The notes: a model not told the origin generated them from the sequence alone. 64,000 bases of DNA from Alentia gelatinosa (GCA_950022655.1 OX465580.1:100024797-100088796), one strand, 5' to 3'. Shown: positions 1 through 14,189, numbered from the stretch's first letter. Program-made: numbers and translations.

Positions 1-1594
1 GGTTGTGGCCTTAGAGCCTACTGAATGGTAAATTCGTTTAATTATAGGTACTAAATTACATTAGAAACCTGTTGGAACGGAAACTTTGAATACTCCCTAA
101 CCCAACTATAGTTCAGAGCTGATCTTAAGCTCAATGGTGGCACTATTTATGGATTAGTGTTCACATCCGAAGACTTGACTTCGTATTCCCGTGCTAGTGC
201 ATTCATAGATGGTTATCACTACTTCGGTGGCTTTAGTAGAGATATGTAGAGTCACAAGTTTCTAGTCAATTTACGACTTTTTTGTATATCTCCATATGTC
301 AATGAAATGTTATATAAACGTTTTATGTTAGCTTAGTGAGCTATGTTCTAAACTCTATATGTTATACATAGTCCTCACAATGTAAGACTTCTCTGGGCAT
401 ATAATGGTTAAAACTGCTCTGGATGTCTTCTCTTTGAATGGGGATGTTTTCATCGCTGGGCCCCTGGGCTACCGGTCTTTGTTTGTATTGCCAAATTAGC
501 GATCCGCAATTAACTCCTCCAACACCTTCTTTCCATTCAGAAGAAAAGAACTAATTTGAATATTGAAAAGGATCTTTTTCCCAAAGGTAACCAAATTGAC
601 CAAACTTTAAAACAGGTGATTAGTTTTCCATAGATAATGGATCTAGCGAAATCCATATAAACCGTTATCGTTCGAGTAATCTTTTGAGGGCTTCTTTTCT
701 CTGGCACCCTGCAAATTATTGAAAATGCATGCTTAGGAATGGGGCAGCTGCACGGGTTTTTTAGAAGTGGGACTGCTTCTTCGGGAATGTCAATATTTAT
801 TCTGATGGAGGTAACCATCTCTATGCGCATCACGGACATGACAGTGCCTCTGATGCCGTTAGGCTTAATATGCTATTTTTTGTCTTTAATTGCAACTTGT
901 TCCAGAGTGATTAATTCCGCGTGAATATGGCAAGGAGCTGGCCATGTAGAAATGACATCAGCTTAGCATCTGCCACATAGACTATGTTCCTTCTTTGCAA
1001 GTGTCATAAAAGCTCTGATTTAGAAGATTAGTAAAGAAAAATATAAAAGAATCACTCGGCTCTGTCAAATGCTCCTTGAAGAGCCAATATGTAAACTTGA
1101 ATGTACTCTCTCCCACTCAATAAAAGACACAGATGAATAGGCGCCACCCGTTTTACAAACAGCAATTACCCACTTTTTTACAACTAATTTCCATTGAATT
1201 TATAAGGGCTGGTGCTGGGGTGTTTGAATGGGACCACATTGAAAGGACGCGTTATGAATTCATAGCATTGACAGGAATATTCCTGTCGCCTATTGGTCAT
1301 ATCCATCCTTAAAGGAAGGAAACAAAGATGTCAGAACTTGATTCTCTGTGAAGACCTCGTATCAATGGACATTTTATATAGGAAATTCGGGACTATTTGC
1401 AAATAATAAGAAAGATTATCTATATATGAAAACTGAAGTGATGCTACAGTCATTTGTTTAAAAGAATGGCAGAATCAGATTCCCAAAGTAATAATTGACC
1501 AACATGGCATGTAGTGGACTCTCTAATAGCCTTTTTCAGACTTTACTCCTCTACTAGTTGCCATGTCATACAGATTTGCCATACAAATGTCCAG
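1..1594. other. AT-rich DNA, no feature recognised
   Basis: Unique-looking AT-rich sequence. The open frames here (up to about 100 codons) have no family resemblance and no coding-like composition. I see no repeat, hairpin or RNA gene. Confidence 0.6.
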
Positions 1595-2067
1595 TAAGGC
1601 CCGGTGTCCACTGAGCTACCAATACACTCCGATATGCCTTATGATGCACCTCCCGATAAAAAATCGAAATCGTGTCAAAGGGTGACCTTTCATCGGGGCA
1701 GTTGACCATGTCTCTATGATAAGGCTCGAATTACAAAAGGGGTCTACAATTTCGTCCCCATGAAAATCCTGTATCAGAGGGTCTCTACGACATCTCAATA
1801 TGTTAAAATGGCGAGAGCTTATCAGGAGCATCGCAGAGTGATAACACCTCAAGATATACACTTGTGCCCTTGTAGTGTTGTGGGGCATATCAGGACTATG
1901 ATCACTTTTTTTCACATGTGAACCCATTACGATGTATGGTGAAGTGGCACGTCTTGACATTTGCCTACAATCTGGACCCTCCCGATAAGTCCCGATATTT
2001 ACTTTTTGCACCAGAACCATATTAATAAGTCTAAATTTCTATCGTAGTAGGTGGACGCCGGGCCTTA
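1595..2067. mobile_element. Family A inverted-repeat element, copy 1 (MITE-like)
   Basis: The left end reads TAAGGCCCGGTGTCCAC and the right end is its near inverse complement (GTGGACGCCGGGCCTTA). Both ends sit at a TA, as expected for a TA target duplication flanking AGGCC...GGCCT. The interior carries repeated ACGAT, CCGATA and ATCGGGGCAGTTGACCA motifs shared with the copies at 37775, 47215 and 57843. At 473 bp it is one of the long copies. There is no transposase, so it is non-autonomous. The open frame on the minus strand (1616-2020) lies inside the repeat and is not a gene. The TA target suggests a Tc1/mariner-like mobiliser, but that is inference. Confidence 0.75.
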
Positions 2068-3756
2068 GTGTATTACTATTTGCTGCTATGGTCATAGAAA
2101 GACATTTGCATGGTTGCCATGGAAATAATTTGATGACTTCAAAAAATGGTGTTGCCCATTACTGCTGTGCACCATTGCTATTTTATCAATTGGTATGATG
2201 TGGTATTCATTAAATAATCCTTTTTAGGTTGTACGAAGTGTTTGTTGTGTTCGTTTTGGTTCCATGGGCTGTTCATGTATTTGATTGGATCATATTGTTT
2301 TGTGTGACTGTCCTACCCTAATTTAGCTCCCGTTTTTGCGATCTCTCTCTGTTGTAGTGTAGGGGTACAGGGTGGGATTGTTCACTGAAAGAAAGTATAT
2401 TATTATTTCTGCGTGTGTATATGTTGTTTTTTGTGGCTTTGTTGCTACCATGGCCCTGTATTCCTGTATTTTTCTTGGTTTTAGTTATACATCTCGGGGT
2501 TGGAGAAGTTTTCCTATTTCGTTAGTAATATAACTCTTCAGGCCTAATAATCGAATTTATTTTGTGCATGTAGGTTCCATAGGCTGTATAGGATATAGAT
2601 ACTGTGGTGATTTTTTACCTATATCTAAAGTCTCAGCTTTTGTTAGTCAGTATGTTGTCCAATTTCACTGCTTTGCTGAAAAGAATTTTGATGCACACTT
2701 GTATTTAGATATATGTTTGCAATCATTTGACTCTTTATATGTATATAAAAGAATAATTTTATCCAACGTCAATAACCGTAACAAAAAAAATTAGGATCCC
2801 CAAAATTTGAAAGTTACCACGGCAACAATTCTTCCAAGAAAATGGAAAAAGGCATATTTTTATACAGTACACTTTAGGCAAAAGAATGAGATATTTTTCT
2901 CAAAGAAAAAATGCATGTATTCACCTTTTTGAAATTATGTATCACATATCAGTGAGTATCAAGATTATATATTTTCCTTCTGTAACCCTGGAAACTGATG
3001 CTACACTTTTTGGAACAAACGAGCATCAGATTTAGATTCCTGTGGTCATAATTGACTGATATTGCAAGTTTCATGTAGTAGACTTTCCGTATAAATCTTA
3101 CCCAGTTTAGGCCATTTGCTATTCAATCTCTGATATAACTAAATAGACGTGCTTTCCCCAGGAATTTATGAGGCCTAACACCTGCATAATTCGTGATCTA
3201 CCTAACTACACCATTGACTTCTTTTCTAAACTATTTAACTTTCGGGACACCGCGATATTACTATGAAACAGTTCATCAGACATCACTTGGTCCAACCAGA
3301 GATCATTAATTAGCCGAAGTCTTATTTAGTAAATGTCAAATAACTTCAAAGCTAGTGGTATCATGGTATCGCTGTCATGTCGGCCTGGCCATTGAATAGG
3401 GTGGCCAGACCTAATTACGAATTGTTCATAGCTCAGACCGAGTTCAAAGCACTGCGCCATCTCTGGCATGGCGCCACCTAGTGATTCAACCCCTTTTAGT
3501 ATCACCCCCTTCTCATTAACAACTGTACTTGAGACAGGCCAACTTCCACTCTGACTTCCGGCAGCGATGAGCATTTTTCATCTCGAATATTAACATATTA
3601 ATTAGAGGCCCTAGCACTAACGCATGCTCCAATAATGCTACCTCCGTAATCTGTGGTCTTGGTCTCAAGGCATACTAGATAGCAGTTATCATGTACTCTC
3701 GCTAATTTCTGTGGCGGAGCTAAGTGTAATACTTCAGAAATATTTGGGGAACCTAT
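2068..3756. other. AT-rich DNA, no feature recognised
   Basis: The stretch from about 2200 to 2540 is rich in T and GT and reads like degenerate intergenic DNA. An 82-codon minus-strand frame near 3326-3574 covers a slightly GC-richer patch but resembles no family I know. Confidence 0.55.
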
Positions 3757-3875
<119 letters not shown>

Positions 3876-4180
3876 GGTTCACTCTCTCTCCCCTTATGGT
3901 CCACCTTCTCCCCCACCCCCTCTTTCCATTCAAAATGTCTCAATCTCCTAAACTCATTTCCTCTCTCATGATCAGTATCCATTTTTTCTACTCGTCCAAT
4001 GCTTTCAGTCCCTCTTTCTTCCACCCGTTCTTTTCTCCTTTCCTTATCCTTCTCTCTTGCCGACTGCCTCTCATCTTCTCGTATCCCGCTCCTCCTTTCC
4101 TTTTCTTCATTCGCTTTCACCCCCTCTCTCCTTATCTATTGCATTTTTGCTGCCGTTTATCCTCCTCTGCTTATCTATAA
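3876..4180. repeat. Extended pyrimidine-rich tract beside the (CT)n array
   Basis: For about 300 bp after the CT array the plus strand stays strongly pyrimidine-biased (runs of CTCC, TTTCC and CTTTCTTC), as if derived from decayed CT repeat. Together with the array this makes a polypyrimidine block of more than 400 bp. Confidence 0.8.
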
Positions 4181-5280
4181 ACTATCCACGATAGAATCTC
4201 CCAACTCCTTCCAAGGCCACCTCCTGTCCCCCTCTTTCCACCAGCCCACCTGGGTCTCATGTTCTGTTCCTCCCTAACAGCCCGTGAAATAGGTCATGAC
4301 CCTCACCTATGTGTCTCTCTCACAAAAGGCGGATCCATGTAGCTGATCCGCTTACCATTTTGTCTCGGATTTATCCGACATTTTAAGGCCACATTCATTA
4401 TCTGCTCTGTCCAACATGTCACTGTGGGTGGTTTACTTTGGCCTCGTGTTGCAGGTCCATAACCATTGTCCGTGTGTTGAACTCTTGTACTAGTCTCAGA
4501 CATGATGAGACATGATTATGCACCTTCTAACTCAATTTTCTGTTTTGCAAAAGGTTTGATAATAATATATCAGATAGATAAAGGATATTCCAAAAACAAT
4601 ATAAAAGGAATTGACTCCAGGTTATATTGGTCAGATGATAACAAGTAACAATGTCCATTTAGAATGTTACCATTGTAAATAATAATGTGTTCAGTATTCT
4701 TTTGTATACGTAGCAATGGTGCATATGTATCATAACATTGATACATTCCATGGTCAGCAGTACTGTCATTGAGGCTAATTGTGAAATTGGATATACAGTT
4801 TTGGTGGCAAAACGACCACCGCCTTTATCAGACATTGTAGAAACCACTCCATACCATCTGATGGATGCAAAAGCCTTCCCACAATGTACCACAGCTTCCC
4901 CTTTAGCCTAAAACCACTGCACAAGAAAAGAACATTCCACATCAAAAACTATGTTCATAAGGTGATTTAATCCCATAATGACTGTGTAGAGATTACCTCA
5001 TACTCACTTATGTATTAGTCTTAACCGTTACTGCTTACATAATAGTATCAATTAGCTAATTTCTGGATACTGCCCTGTTCACCTGCCGGTACAATTTTGC
5101 AACTTATTTGAAATTAATTGTCGCATCCAATCATTATATTCCGCATGCAAGGTTCTCTGGTATATTCTTTCTGTTGAAAGGGTTTAGTCCTGATGAGAAT
5201 CAAATTATAAACGTTATTTGTATGCATGTGCTTTGTATAAAATAGGTAACATGGGGAACTTTAGAGGAAACCAAAAGGAA
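4181..5280. other. No feature recognised
   Basis: AT-rich DNA with short open frames only. I see no repeat family or coding-like segment. Confidence 0.55.
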
Positions 5281-5555
5281 TTGCTTTCTGTATTCATCTC
5301 AGCCCTGTACACACTAGAAGAATGAACGACTCACTGGATATATGACGTCATAGACTATGGAGAACGGACTGTAATACTATTAGGGGTATGGAGAAAGAGT
5401 TATTATCCTACCCCTAATAAAAAATGCCATAGGCTTAACATGGGATTTGTTTGTCACTACTTTCTAATGCTGAAAAAATGTGGAAATGACGTAGGATAAA
5501 ATCTAGATGCCACTCATTTGAGTTATGGGATAAAAACACCAGGGGTGAGATAAAG
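5281..5555 (+). repeat. Family B dispersed repeat, copy 1
   Basis: Begins TTGCTTTCTGTATTCATCTC and ends CAGGGGTGAGATAAAG. In between it carries GAGAACGGACTGTAATACT and an AGGGGTATGGAGAA block. The same blocks in the same order occur at 17194, 28313 and 53094. The 5' part with TTTGATGCGGAGTG is missing here, so this copy is partial. No coding capacity is seen. An inverted ATCTCA/TGAGAT pair near the ends suggests short terminal inverted repeats. Confidence 0.75.
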
Positions 5556-8013
5556 ACTATTAAGGGAGTTGATGTTTCCAATAAACCTGGACATCACCTT
5601 TGAGCTTTTTTCAGTGAACAGAAACTGAAATAATAATTGCGCTAGATTTCTTTTTACAAAAGTAACCATGCATGTGAAATCCACGTTCAGTTCACAAGCC
5701 CAAAATTGATATTCACAAGGGTAGTTTCCGGTATCACTACAGTTAAATAAAAACATCTTCAGAACTCGAGTTTCGTCCGTCATTCTGGAAGATATCCCTG
5801 AGAAACAAGTTTTCCATTTTGACTCTAGAGGGCGGTAGTGTTCCAAGCTGTTTAAACAAACATGTGGCCTTTATCACGAGATGAGACAAGAGACACGGCA
5901 CGAAGGTCCCCAGTGGGGCTGGAATGATTGGTAAGAAGGTGCCTCAGAAGTGATTTTTTGGCTTCACATTTTTGACACCAGGTGTCGCAGATTTGGCGAA
6001 GAACTTCCTTAAAACTGTTCTGTCACGATATTGAGTGGACTGAAGCGGACTAACTCATAAAAGAAAGGAAAGACTCAGACGGGAGAAAATTGATGACCAA
6101 AGAAGGATGGGATATCATCTGTAATCTGTGTTAGTTACCATCCAGTTCTTATTAACACCTAGTAATGGAGTTTCCAATGAATAGCAAGTATTCTCCAATT
6201 CTGATAGGTCTCACTTTGTCATTCAATACTAGATGTGTTGTTACTTTTTTCAGGGAGCCGGGATTACGCCAAAACTGAAAACACAAATACGTAGCCTACG
6301 AATTAAGACCAACTAACTGAATCAGTCCCCTTAACGAATTGATGACTCATAGTCCCCCAATTATTGCTGCGTGAATGGATGCCACACTTTTGTTTTGTGT
6401 GACTTTGATTGGCATAAATCACTTTAAGCCAATTGGGCCCTAACCAATACACAAGCATTACCTGACCATAATGAGTTGCCCGCAAGGCGGCATTCGAAAT
6501 TCAAACCAGGACATAGCTGTTTATTATGAGCAACGGTATCTTACAATAAGATGTTGGCAATTGTGCACATAATAGAATTGCAAAATGTCTGAAGGCTTAG
6601 CATGTCTCAGTCAATAAACCTCGTATGAATACAATATGTGTTTTTTATTGGTCGTATGGAAAATCTCTAGTAGTTTTTACCCTTTGTCGTCTCACCATTT
6701 GCGATCACTTTCTCCAATATAAGAAACGTGATATTTCCAGTGAACATGCCATGAAATATCAGAAGAATTTTGAAATTAGAAACTATGAACACTCAATCAT
6801 ATTCTTCTAGCGCCAAAGTAGAACAATACCCGGATTTACCAACTCTGACAACAGTAACACAGGTAAAATGTCAAACCAATATAGCCAGGTAAAAAAAGAT
6901 TTCCAAGAAATGGAATACCACTTTTCGTCTCAGAGAAAGATCCAATATATCTAGGTAAAACACGTCATTTGTGTATCACTTGCATGGCGTCCTAAAAAAC
7001 AGTGCTTCCACCTTCAATCTCCTTCGTGATACCCCCACCCCCAACAAGATGAGAGATTACCTTGGGAGAGTTATTGCATAGAATTTAACTCATTGTATCA
7101 TATTCATTGTTATAGAATGATAATCAAATGTATTCAGTTAAATATGAAAAAGGGGGGATATGAAGTATGATAATGAACTAAAGTAGTAGTCGTGGGTGTA
7201 AGCGTTGGGAAGGTGGTTTTTCGATGTTTCGGATGAGCTTGTGGCTGCTTCGGGGCAAAATTACAGAGTATTTACGAATCTTGTGTTTAATCATGAGTTG
7301 GATAGAGAATGTCAAGTTGTTTCCCTATTTAACTGAAGGTGTAGTTATATGCAAAAGTATTCAGAATATAAACTAGGTTTTTTGGAAACCCTATGGATTA
7401 CCGGTTTAGGATCATGTGTTCCCATTTCTGCTAGCCTCTATTAATGTTCTATTCGTATCTTCAGAAAACAAATGCAAATCGTGATTGTATATAAATTCCC
7501 GCTATCTGAAATATTTTAGAAACTTCATGAGGTGCTTACATCTCAAAATCAAAATGAAACAAATACGAAAGAAAACTAAATTCTATATTTTTTCTAAATA
7601 CAGCTTAGGTCCTGTGAACCGGTGGATGATAAGGGGGAATAAAGGCGCTGGTGGAACAGCCACAAATCAGCCTGGGCCCGAGTGTGATACGGCCCGCTTC
7701 CTATGTCTGACCAGCGCCCACCAGTGACCAGCAAAGCCATTTGTTGAGTGCTCAGCGAACCGTGAAATCTGACCGGTGCCTGATGCTCTGGACAGAACCC
7801 TCAACTCCCCCTCCCCTTACTCTGGCGCCCGCCTGTGTGTGATGGATGCTTCAATGCTCCTGAGAAGCCCCTCGAGGAAATGTCAATGTCAGCTCAAGGC
7901 CAAAGAGGTCACTACCACTGACCTTCCTCTCAGACTCTGCTTGAGGTCAAATATACCGGAGATAATGAAGGTGAAAAGGATAGGGGACAAAATGGAAGGT
8001 TTTATTGGGCGGG

Positions 8014-8016
<3 letters not shown>
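5556..8016. other. AT-rich DNA, no feature recognised
   Basis: Only short frames without family resemblance. A more GC-rich patch around 7640-7990 directly precedes the second CT array and contains no recognisable exon. Confidence 0.55.

Positions 8017-8080
<64 letters not shown>
8017..8080. repeat. (CT)32 microsatellite
   Basis: A pure CT dinucleotide repeat of 64 bp without interruption. Purity suggests it is young or actively unstable. Confidence 0.98.
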
Positions 8081-8086
<6 letters not shown>

Positions 8087-11000
8087 ACCTATGAAATCCT
8101 AGGTATGAAATGCTACAAAGATACTAACACCCATGGTCGACGATGCACCTTGGTAATCATTTCGCCATTTTTACCCAATGATAACCAGTGTTTTCTGGTC
8201 CGTTTTTCTGGTACGCCCTAGTATCCTTTGTGTATTGCAAAAGGTAACAAAGCGGTGTCAGATTTTAAAATCGTTGGTCAAAATCATGTGTAAACTGGGC
8301 CTTATGTGGAAATCATGACAGGCAATGGTGATATTGTAGCCTAATATACAACTCAATTCATACCAATTGATACTTTCCAATGAACGTTCAATGCAAAAAA
8401 AAGAAAATAGATAAGAGCTATTTAAATCTTTATTTGCACTGTGTCTATCATACATAGGTAAATCACTCGACTTTTACCCCTGTAGCTATAAGTGGCTATC
8501 TTTATCCAATACTCTGTTGCATGTGCTATTGTTCCATCACAGAAGGGTCTATTTAGAGATTTGAATAAAATACTGTCAAAATCATATTTACAAGCCGTTC
8601 CTATTATAACTTAATGGATTCCACAGGAAAAATTAATTTAGTATAAAGTCTCCACCGGTGAAATAGGGTGTAATGTCCATTTCAGAACACTGGAAACACG
8701 ATGCTATATTGTGCTTTGAAAGAGTTAAAGGAAGCCATAATCTCGAAGCCATCCCTCTTTTATGAAGGCTATTCCCAGTCTGTGGCAAAATGAAGCTACA
8801 CTGCCGGTAGTCAGGGAGGGGCTGGTGGACCGGGCGTGCTGATTTTCCCTCAGGGATAGTCTGATTCTGCTAATATCAGCAATAGGCCTCATAAAGGCAG
8901 AACGTTGAATTACGAAGGCGAATGCAACGACAGTGCTAAGCCACGGCATATTATTGATGACGAACTGCATATATCTCACAGGGACGGTCCATAAAAATGG
9001 CAATTGTCAGGGGATTGATTGGGTTTAGCTGTAATGGACTTTACCGTTTAACATCATCAGTGTATGCACTGATTGCGCCAAGTGTTGCCATCATGACAGA
9101 TAGCCTATTTATAAGGGCAGCATCCAATGTTCCTGAAATCTAGTAGTTGATAAATGCATAAAAACGTAGTTATTGAGCAAGGCTTATGGTTTCTCTTGCC
9201 GGGATCATATTCCATTGCATTGTGTCTACTGCGGCTTAAAAGACATAGAAGCTCTTAAAATGGTTGTTCCGGGACCCTAACCAGAACCATGTCTGTTGTA
9301 AGGAAGGATCCTCCTAGCCCTACACACGCCGCCATGATTCCCCTGGGACTTTGCAACGTCAGTCTCCATCCTAGACCATGTGATGGGCGTTTTAATTAAC
9401 GTAATTACAACTACAATGCCTCCACCTATTTCCTCGCCTTATCATAGTACAAAGAATGTCTGGATGTAATTCCATATTCCGTAGCGGATGTTGACAGTTT
9501 AATAGGCTAAAAGCTACGATATCGCTAAACGACGAATACAGTTATGACCACAATAATTGCCTTATCGTGTGGTGCGTTAATTTGTTCTGGGAGAGATAGA
9601 TAATAGCACTTTAGGGCGGCAGTGATTAGATTCTTAAGCTTAAGACACACAGGAGAATGGAGAGAAAGAGCTTTTTTCGCCTTTTTTAAGTTCTAGTCTT
9701 CTGCATTTTTGTGAAGACATAAATACAGTCTAAGACATGTATAAAAGAATAACCTCATGTAGGGAGTCACAGAAACGACCCTATTCCTACGCCTAATGTA
9801 CTTCTCATTATAATTTTGATATGTTTTTGCAGGTGCAACAATATAGATACCAGATAAAGAAAGAATATCCTCATAGTAAAATTCTATTTGAATGATTTGC
9901 CCCCCGATTATTCTCTACTCTAATATGTGAGATAGTTAATTGATCAAATTCCTTCTGCATATTGCGCAATAAAATATGGATCAATGCCATTCATTTTGAT
10001 GAATGAATTGACTTTATCAATATGATATGTGTATAGACATGCTGTACGTCAGTTGTGTTGTTTAACATATTGTTTTGAATATTTTGAATGTCTTCATACA
10101 TAATGTAAAACATGATGGATATTCGTGAGTCATTAACTAGGACAAAATCTAAGATGTAACACCGATATGATGTAAATTATCGAAATTAGACAAGCTTTGC
10201 AGTAGGAACCACGGTCTGGAAAAACAGACCAAAACTGTGAGACTAGAGAGAATAATGTGGCCGTACCCGTGAGGCTAACCTGGCAACATATTGATCTGCT
10301 GGCTCAAACTGCCAACGATCGGCTCTGCTGCCCGTCCCAAGCTACTCACCCCTAAATCTACTCCTGCGTGGTGAAAGCAATGTCAAATACTGATTCAGGG
10401 TTTGATCCGGTGGTACCACTGCCCTGTCAGACGATCCCATTGTCCCTCCTCCCTCACTCACACAACTTCTGCCCCCACTACATGGCCCAGACCTGAAGGG
10501 ACTCCAGGGTCAACTGTTGGCGGAATCGATTGAGTTTGAAAGACCATCAGCAGCAAGAGATCAAAGTCAATACCGTGGTATTCAATGGCAAATTTCCGTA
10601 ATTTCACAGGAGGATGTTTTTTAAAATTATTTCTTCTTTGTCTCAGGTAATTCCTTTGTGTTTGCTCAAATAAGGAGTATCGGGCATTTTTAGTTGGCGG
10701 CATCGTTCACTGAGAGATATTTGTCTGTTGCTGGATAAAATCAAATCTATTCTTGAAAATGAAAGGCCTTGCCCAGGATCTGTATGGTTTACCGAATGCT
10801 TTTGAATGACAAGCATGACAAATAGTATTGCCAAGACAGCACTACCAATTTTGAAAGTTATGTCAGTTCTGTTCTAACAATCGGAAAGTACCATTATCAA
10901 ACACAATAAATGGCAGTTCAGTTCATGAATGCATAGTCGAGGTGTTAAGTCCACAGAACGATTTTTCTTGAATTGTGCCTCATGGACCTTATTGCAGAGT

Positions 11001-12820
11001 TACGTCCTGTAATTACAATAGATTGCTGAGAGATGTCGATTTCATAAATGGAATCATCATTTTAGGAGTATTAGAGATGATAGATACAAGCCCTCTGTAA
11101 CGACTTCACGGTTGTCCCTCGAGTATACAGGCAAAAGTACTACTTCTCTAAAATTAGAGAAACGTTTCAGAAACGAAGTGACCGATATTAACCAAATTTA
11201 ATCTAGCTCCTGTCAGAGAAACATGAGCGTCGAACTTTACGTAGTGACAGTAAATAGGAAAGATAGCTTCATTAGAAAGGTCGGCAGTGGAAACTGTTCA
11301 GTCGAAAGTTCATAGAAGAGACAAGACCGTAAAAATAGAATATATCAAGTTGCTTTTCTGTGAAAGACAGGTATAGCTTGAACAAAACTAATATTTCATC
11401 ATTTAGTCTGAAGGTCTGTAGAGCTGAACCAAGAAATACTGAACAGGAATAGACGGTGGTTTGTCCATTACTGAGTGTTATGCGAGAGAGGTATATAAAA
11501 TAAGATTAACCCATATGTGAATTATGAAACTTATGTTCACCTCCCAAAACGAAGCAGGATTACATGTCCAAATAATGCACCCTTAAATGTTTCTTGAAGT
11601 TGTTTTATCAAATTACTTGTTTGGGCCATTTTTGAGTATTAGAAAAGATATCTCATATTATGCTGCATTCACAATCGGAACAAATGTATCTTCTGGCTGC
11701 GACTGCCGCCGCGTAGAATTTACGGCTGTGATATGGAACTTCCAAATGCTAAAATTCACAATGCAAAATGCTGCTCACAAAGGTGACATAAACCATTCAG
11801 GTTATCTGAAATAGTATATCATAAGTACGTATTTATCATTGTTAACCTAACAAAGTATTCAACAGGGAACGCCATGATAATAATGTATAGGTGTACAACG
11901 ATAGAATAATTCAGCTGTAAGGCTGCATGGCTCACGACGATATATAGGCATTAGGAAATGCATAAGCCATGCAGAATCCTGGAAGGGATATAGGTGACGA
12001 TAAATCCCTCTGTAATCCGTGTATACTATGTTGTTATGAATGCCTGAAATGTGACGCCCTTCCGGAGATCGCACATCGCTTCACGGACCGAGATATGAAT
12101 CCTGAACCGCCAAAAAAATTAAAAACAAAGAAATGCACCAATGACCACCATAACAATACAGTATACAAGGTGCGCTTGGGGAAACAAAAAATACACGTTT
12201 CTGTTGTAAATAGATGTTGTAACTGATCTAAGAATATATTTCAAGTTTACCAATGTAATGAACAGAGACATCAATCACGGTTTTAATATTTAGCATACTT
12301 TATGTTATCTGTGTTGTGGTTAATCGAACCATTCGTTTCGATTTTAGGAAAGCAAGTGTGTTGTGAGTAGCCAATTTTTGTGGTGACTGTGCAAGACATG
12401 CTCCTTTGTTTAGTTTTTAGTTCCTAGTGGTGGGATACCATTTAAGCCGGCCTTCAGCTACAGGATTATATACCTTTTTCAAGAAAGTCCTTACAGACGG
12501 CTCCGCGTACTCCCTCACATCCTCAACTACATCTCACAAGTGAACTACTAAGTGTGGCTTGAGGACAACATTCGTTTTTGTATCATCTAACAGTCGGAAT
12601 AGTCCATATAGACATTCCACTAGCAAGAGGACGCCAATTGTGGTTTTCTCTCTTTTAACTCCTCTTGTCACATAGTTATGGGGTTGTTTGGAGATACTGA
12701 CGGATGAGGTAAAATGGCTTGTTATTGCCAGTAACATTTTGACCTGGTTCTCTATGTCTTAGTCTGAGTCTACTGGTTGGCTGGTTGCTTGGGGCTGTGC
12801 TCGCAATGAGTGGGGCCATG
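8081..12820. other. AT-rich DNA, no firm feature
   Basis: Almost five kilobases without a convincing gene or repeat. The one stretch that catches the eye is the minus strand at 10458-10834, where the peptide piece SFSRIDLILSSN loosely recalls the end of a LINE endonuclease domain. The neighbouring frames do not support it and I do not call it. Confidence 0.5.
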
Positions 12821-13300
12821 TCATAGGTGGTGTAGGAGAAACTCTACATCTTGGTCCTTCCAGCATAGCTTGAAGTGTAAGGGTGAAAACTTGTACATTT
12901 TCGGGTCGCTCTTTTGGTCAGTACTTTGGTTGTCATCTGGTACTTTGGTTGTCATGTTGATCGCATCACTTTCGGTGTCATTTTCACCAAACTAGTTACC
13001 TGAGTTGTTCATGGTAATGTCAGCTTCCAAATGATTGACCTGGCTCTCCAGCTGTTTGAACCTGAGTCTGTAGTTAACTGTGTCTTTGTGATAGCCTTCC
13101 TGCTGGTCACTGGCCCTGCTGTTTTGTCTTTTATTTAAACCATTTAGTTTGCTGATCACCAAAAGGGATGTGTGACAGTGTTGTGTGGGTGGACATGCAG
13201 TGGTTTGGGTTGAAGAATCAGCTGTGGTGCATTGAGAGAAGGCTGTTTTATCCGTCAGATGGCATGGTTTTGTTTCTACAAAGTCCGATCTATGTAGTGG
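12821..13300 (-). pseudogene. Broken coding remnant, possibly THAP/DDE_4-type transposase N-terminal region
   Basis: Reading minus from 13300 there are 102 open codons, one in-frame TAG (12992-12994), then 56 more codons in the same frame before a TGA at 12821-12823. The peptide looks protein-like. It has a Ser/Thr/Cys-rich linker containing STQTTACPPTQ, a short coiled-coil-like heptad stretch (RLRFKQLESQVNHLEADI), an Asp/Asn/Thr-rich linker and a final block MYKFSPLHFKLCWKDQDVEF. That order recalls the region between the THAP zinc finger and the catalytic domain of THAP-bearing ISL2EU/IS4EU-type (DDE_4) transposases. The resemblance is from memory and weak. No ATG start, zinc finger or DDE residues are visible, so it is a fragment at best. 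It could instead be a decayed host exon or a chance frame. Confidence 0.4.
12920..12957. repeat. Short direct repeat
   Basis: GTACTTTGGTTGTCAT occurs twice about 20 bp apart, inside the coding remnant described for 12821-13300. Confidence 0.7.
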
Positions 13301-13579
13301 TCATATTGCCACCACAACATTATAACCGATTTTAGCCTTAGATATCACCAGCAAAACATGTCCTTAGAATATCTATGACACCTGACATCTATAGGCAGTG
13401 AGTACTGGAGTTGGTATCGACATCCAGGATTTACCAGCAAGGTGATAATGACACCACGAATGGTCTTGACACCCATAACACTCATATCATACGCACACCC
13501 CGACAAACAGGTTTGGACGAATCCTCCAACACCTAAAGTCATTTCCCGTGATGCCTAGCTGTCAGAGCATGGACAAGGT

Positions 13580-13970
13580 TCCTACACCACACATCTGAGA
13601 AACACAGGGCCGGCGGCACCCGCGGCGGCGGCAATTCATTTGGCAGCGACTGATGAAACGCCTGCGGCAGGGAGGTGTCCGACTAAAGTATGTTCGCAGC
13701 GAAATTACAGGCTCGTCGGCCGTCAGACCGCCGGGCGCCGGGTGACGAACGCCCGGCAATGCCGTCCTCTCCCTGTCCTTAAGTGCCGGGGGCCCAAAAG
13801 CCCCCTCCCCCGGTGGCAACACGCCCTGCCGGCCGAGGGCACCACCACACCATACATCACAACCCGTTCTGTGATTCTCCTCCCATCAGGACGGAAAATG
13901 AAAAGCGAAAGGGCAACGAAGAGCACCGGGTTAGGCGGAGGGGATCGGTCTGTGGGACTTTAGGGATGGG
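13580..13970. other. GC-rich island
   Basis: A sharp rise in GC and CpG relative to flanks (GGCCGGCGGCACCCGCGGCG and similar). Several overlapping frames are open on both strands, as expected from high GC, and none has a recognisable domain. It contains AATTCATTTGG and GAAATTAC patches. It could be a regulatory island or an unrecognised exon. Confidence 0.5.
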
Positions 13971-14189
13971 GATACTCTGGTTTTCTGTTGTGATTCTAGG
14001 AGTAGAAGGAAGGGGTCCGGGAAAGGGGAAAAATACAGTTTCTTTGTCATTGGGATCATATTATCATCGTTTATATGAATTATCATTGAAAAAACTATTT
14101 CTATGCTTTGTGTTGGAAGTCCTAAGAAATAATGTTACGGCATACAAAATCTGCTAACAAAGCAGAATGCCAATGTATCTTATCTGCAA

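Noticed and set aside
10458..10834. Minus-strand peptide pieces SFSRIDLILSSN and a following basic stretch, resembling a LINE endonuclease end
   Set aside because: The expected SDHCP-type motif is absent, the two frames do not join, and no RT follows. Similarity of one short piece is not enough.
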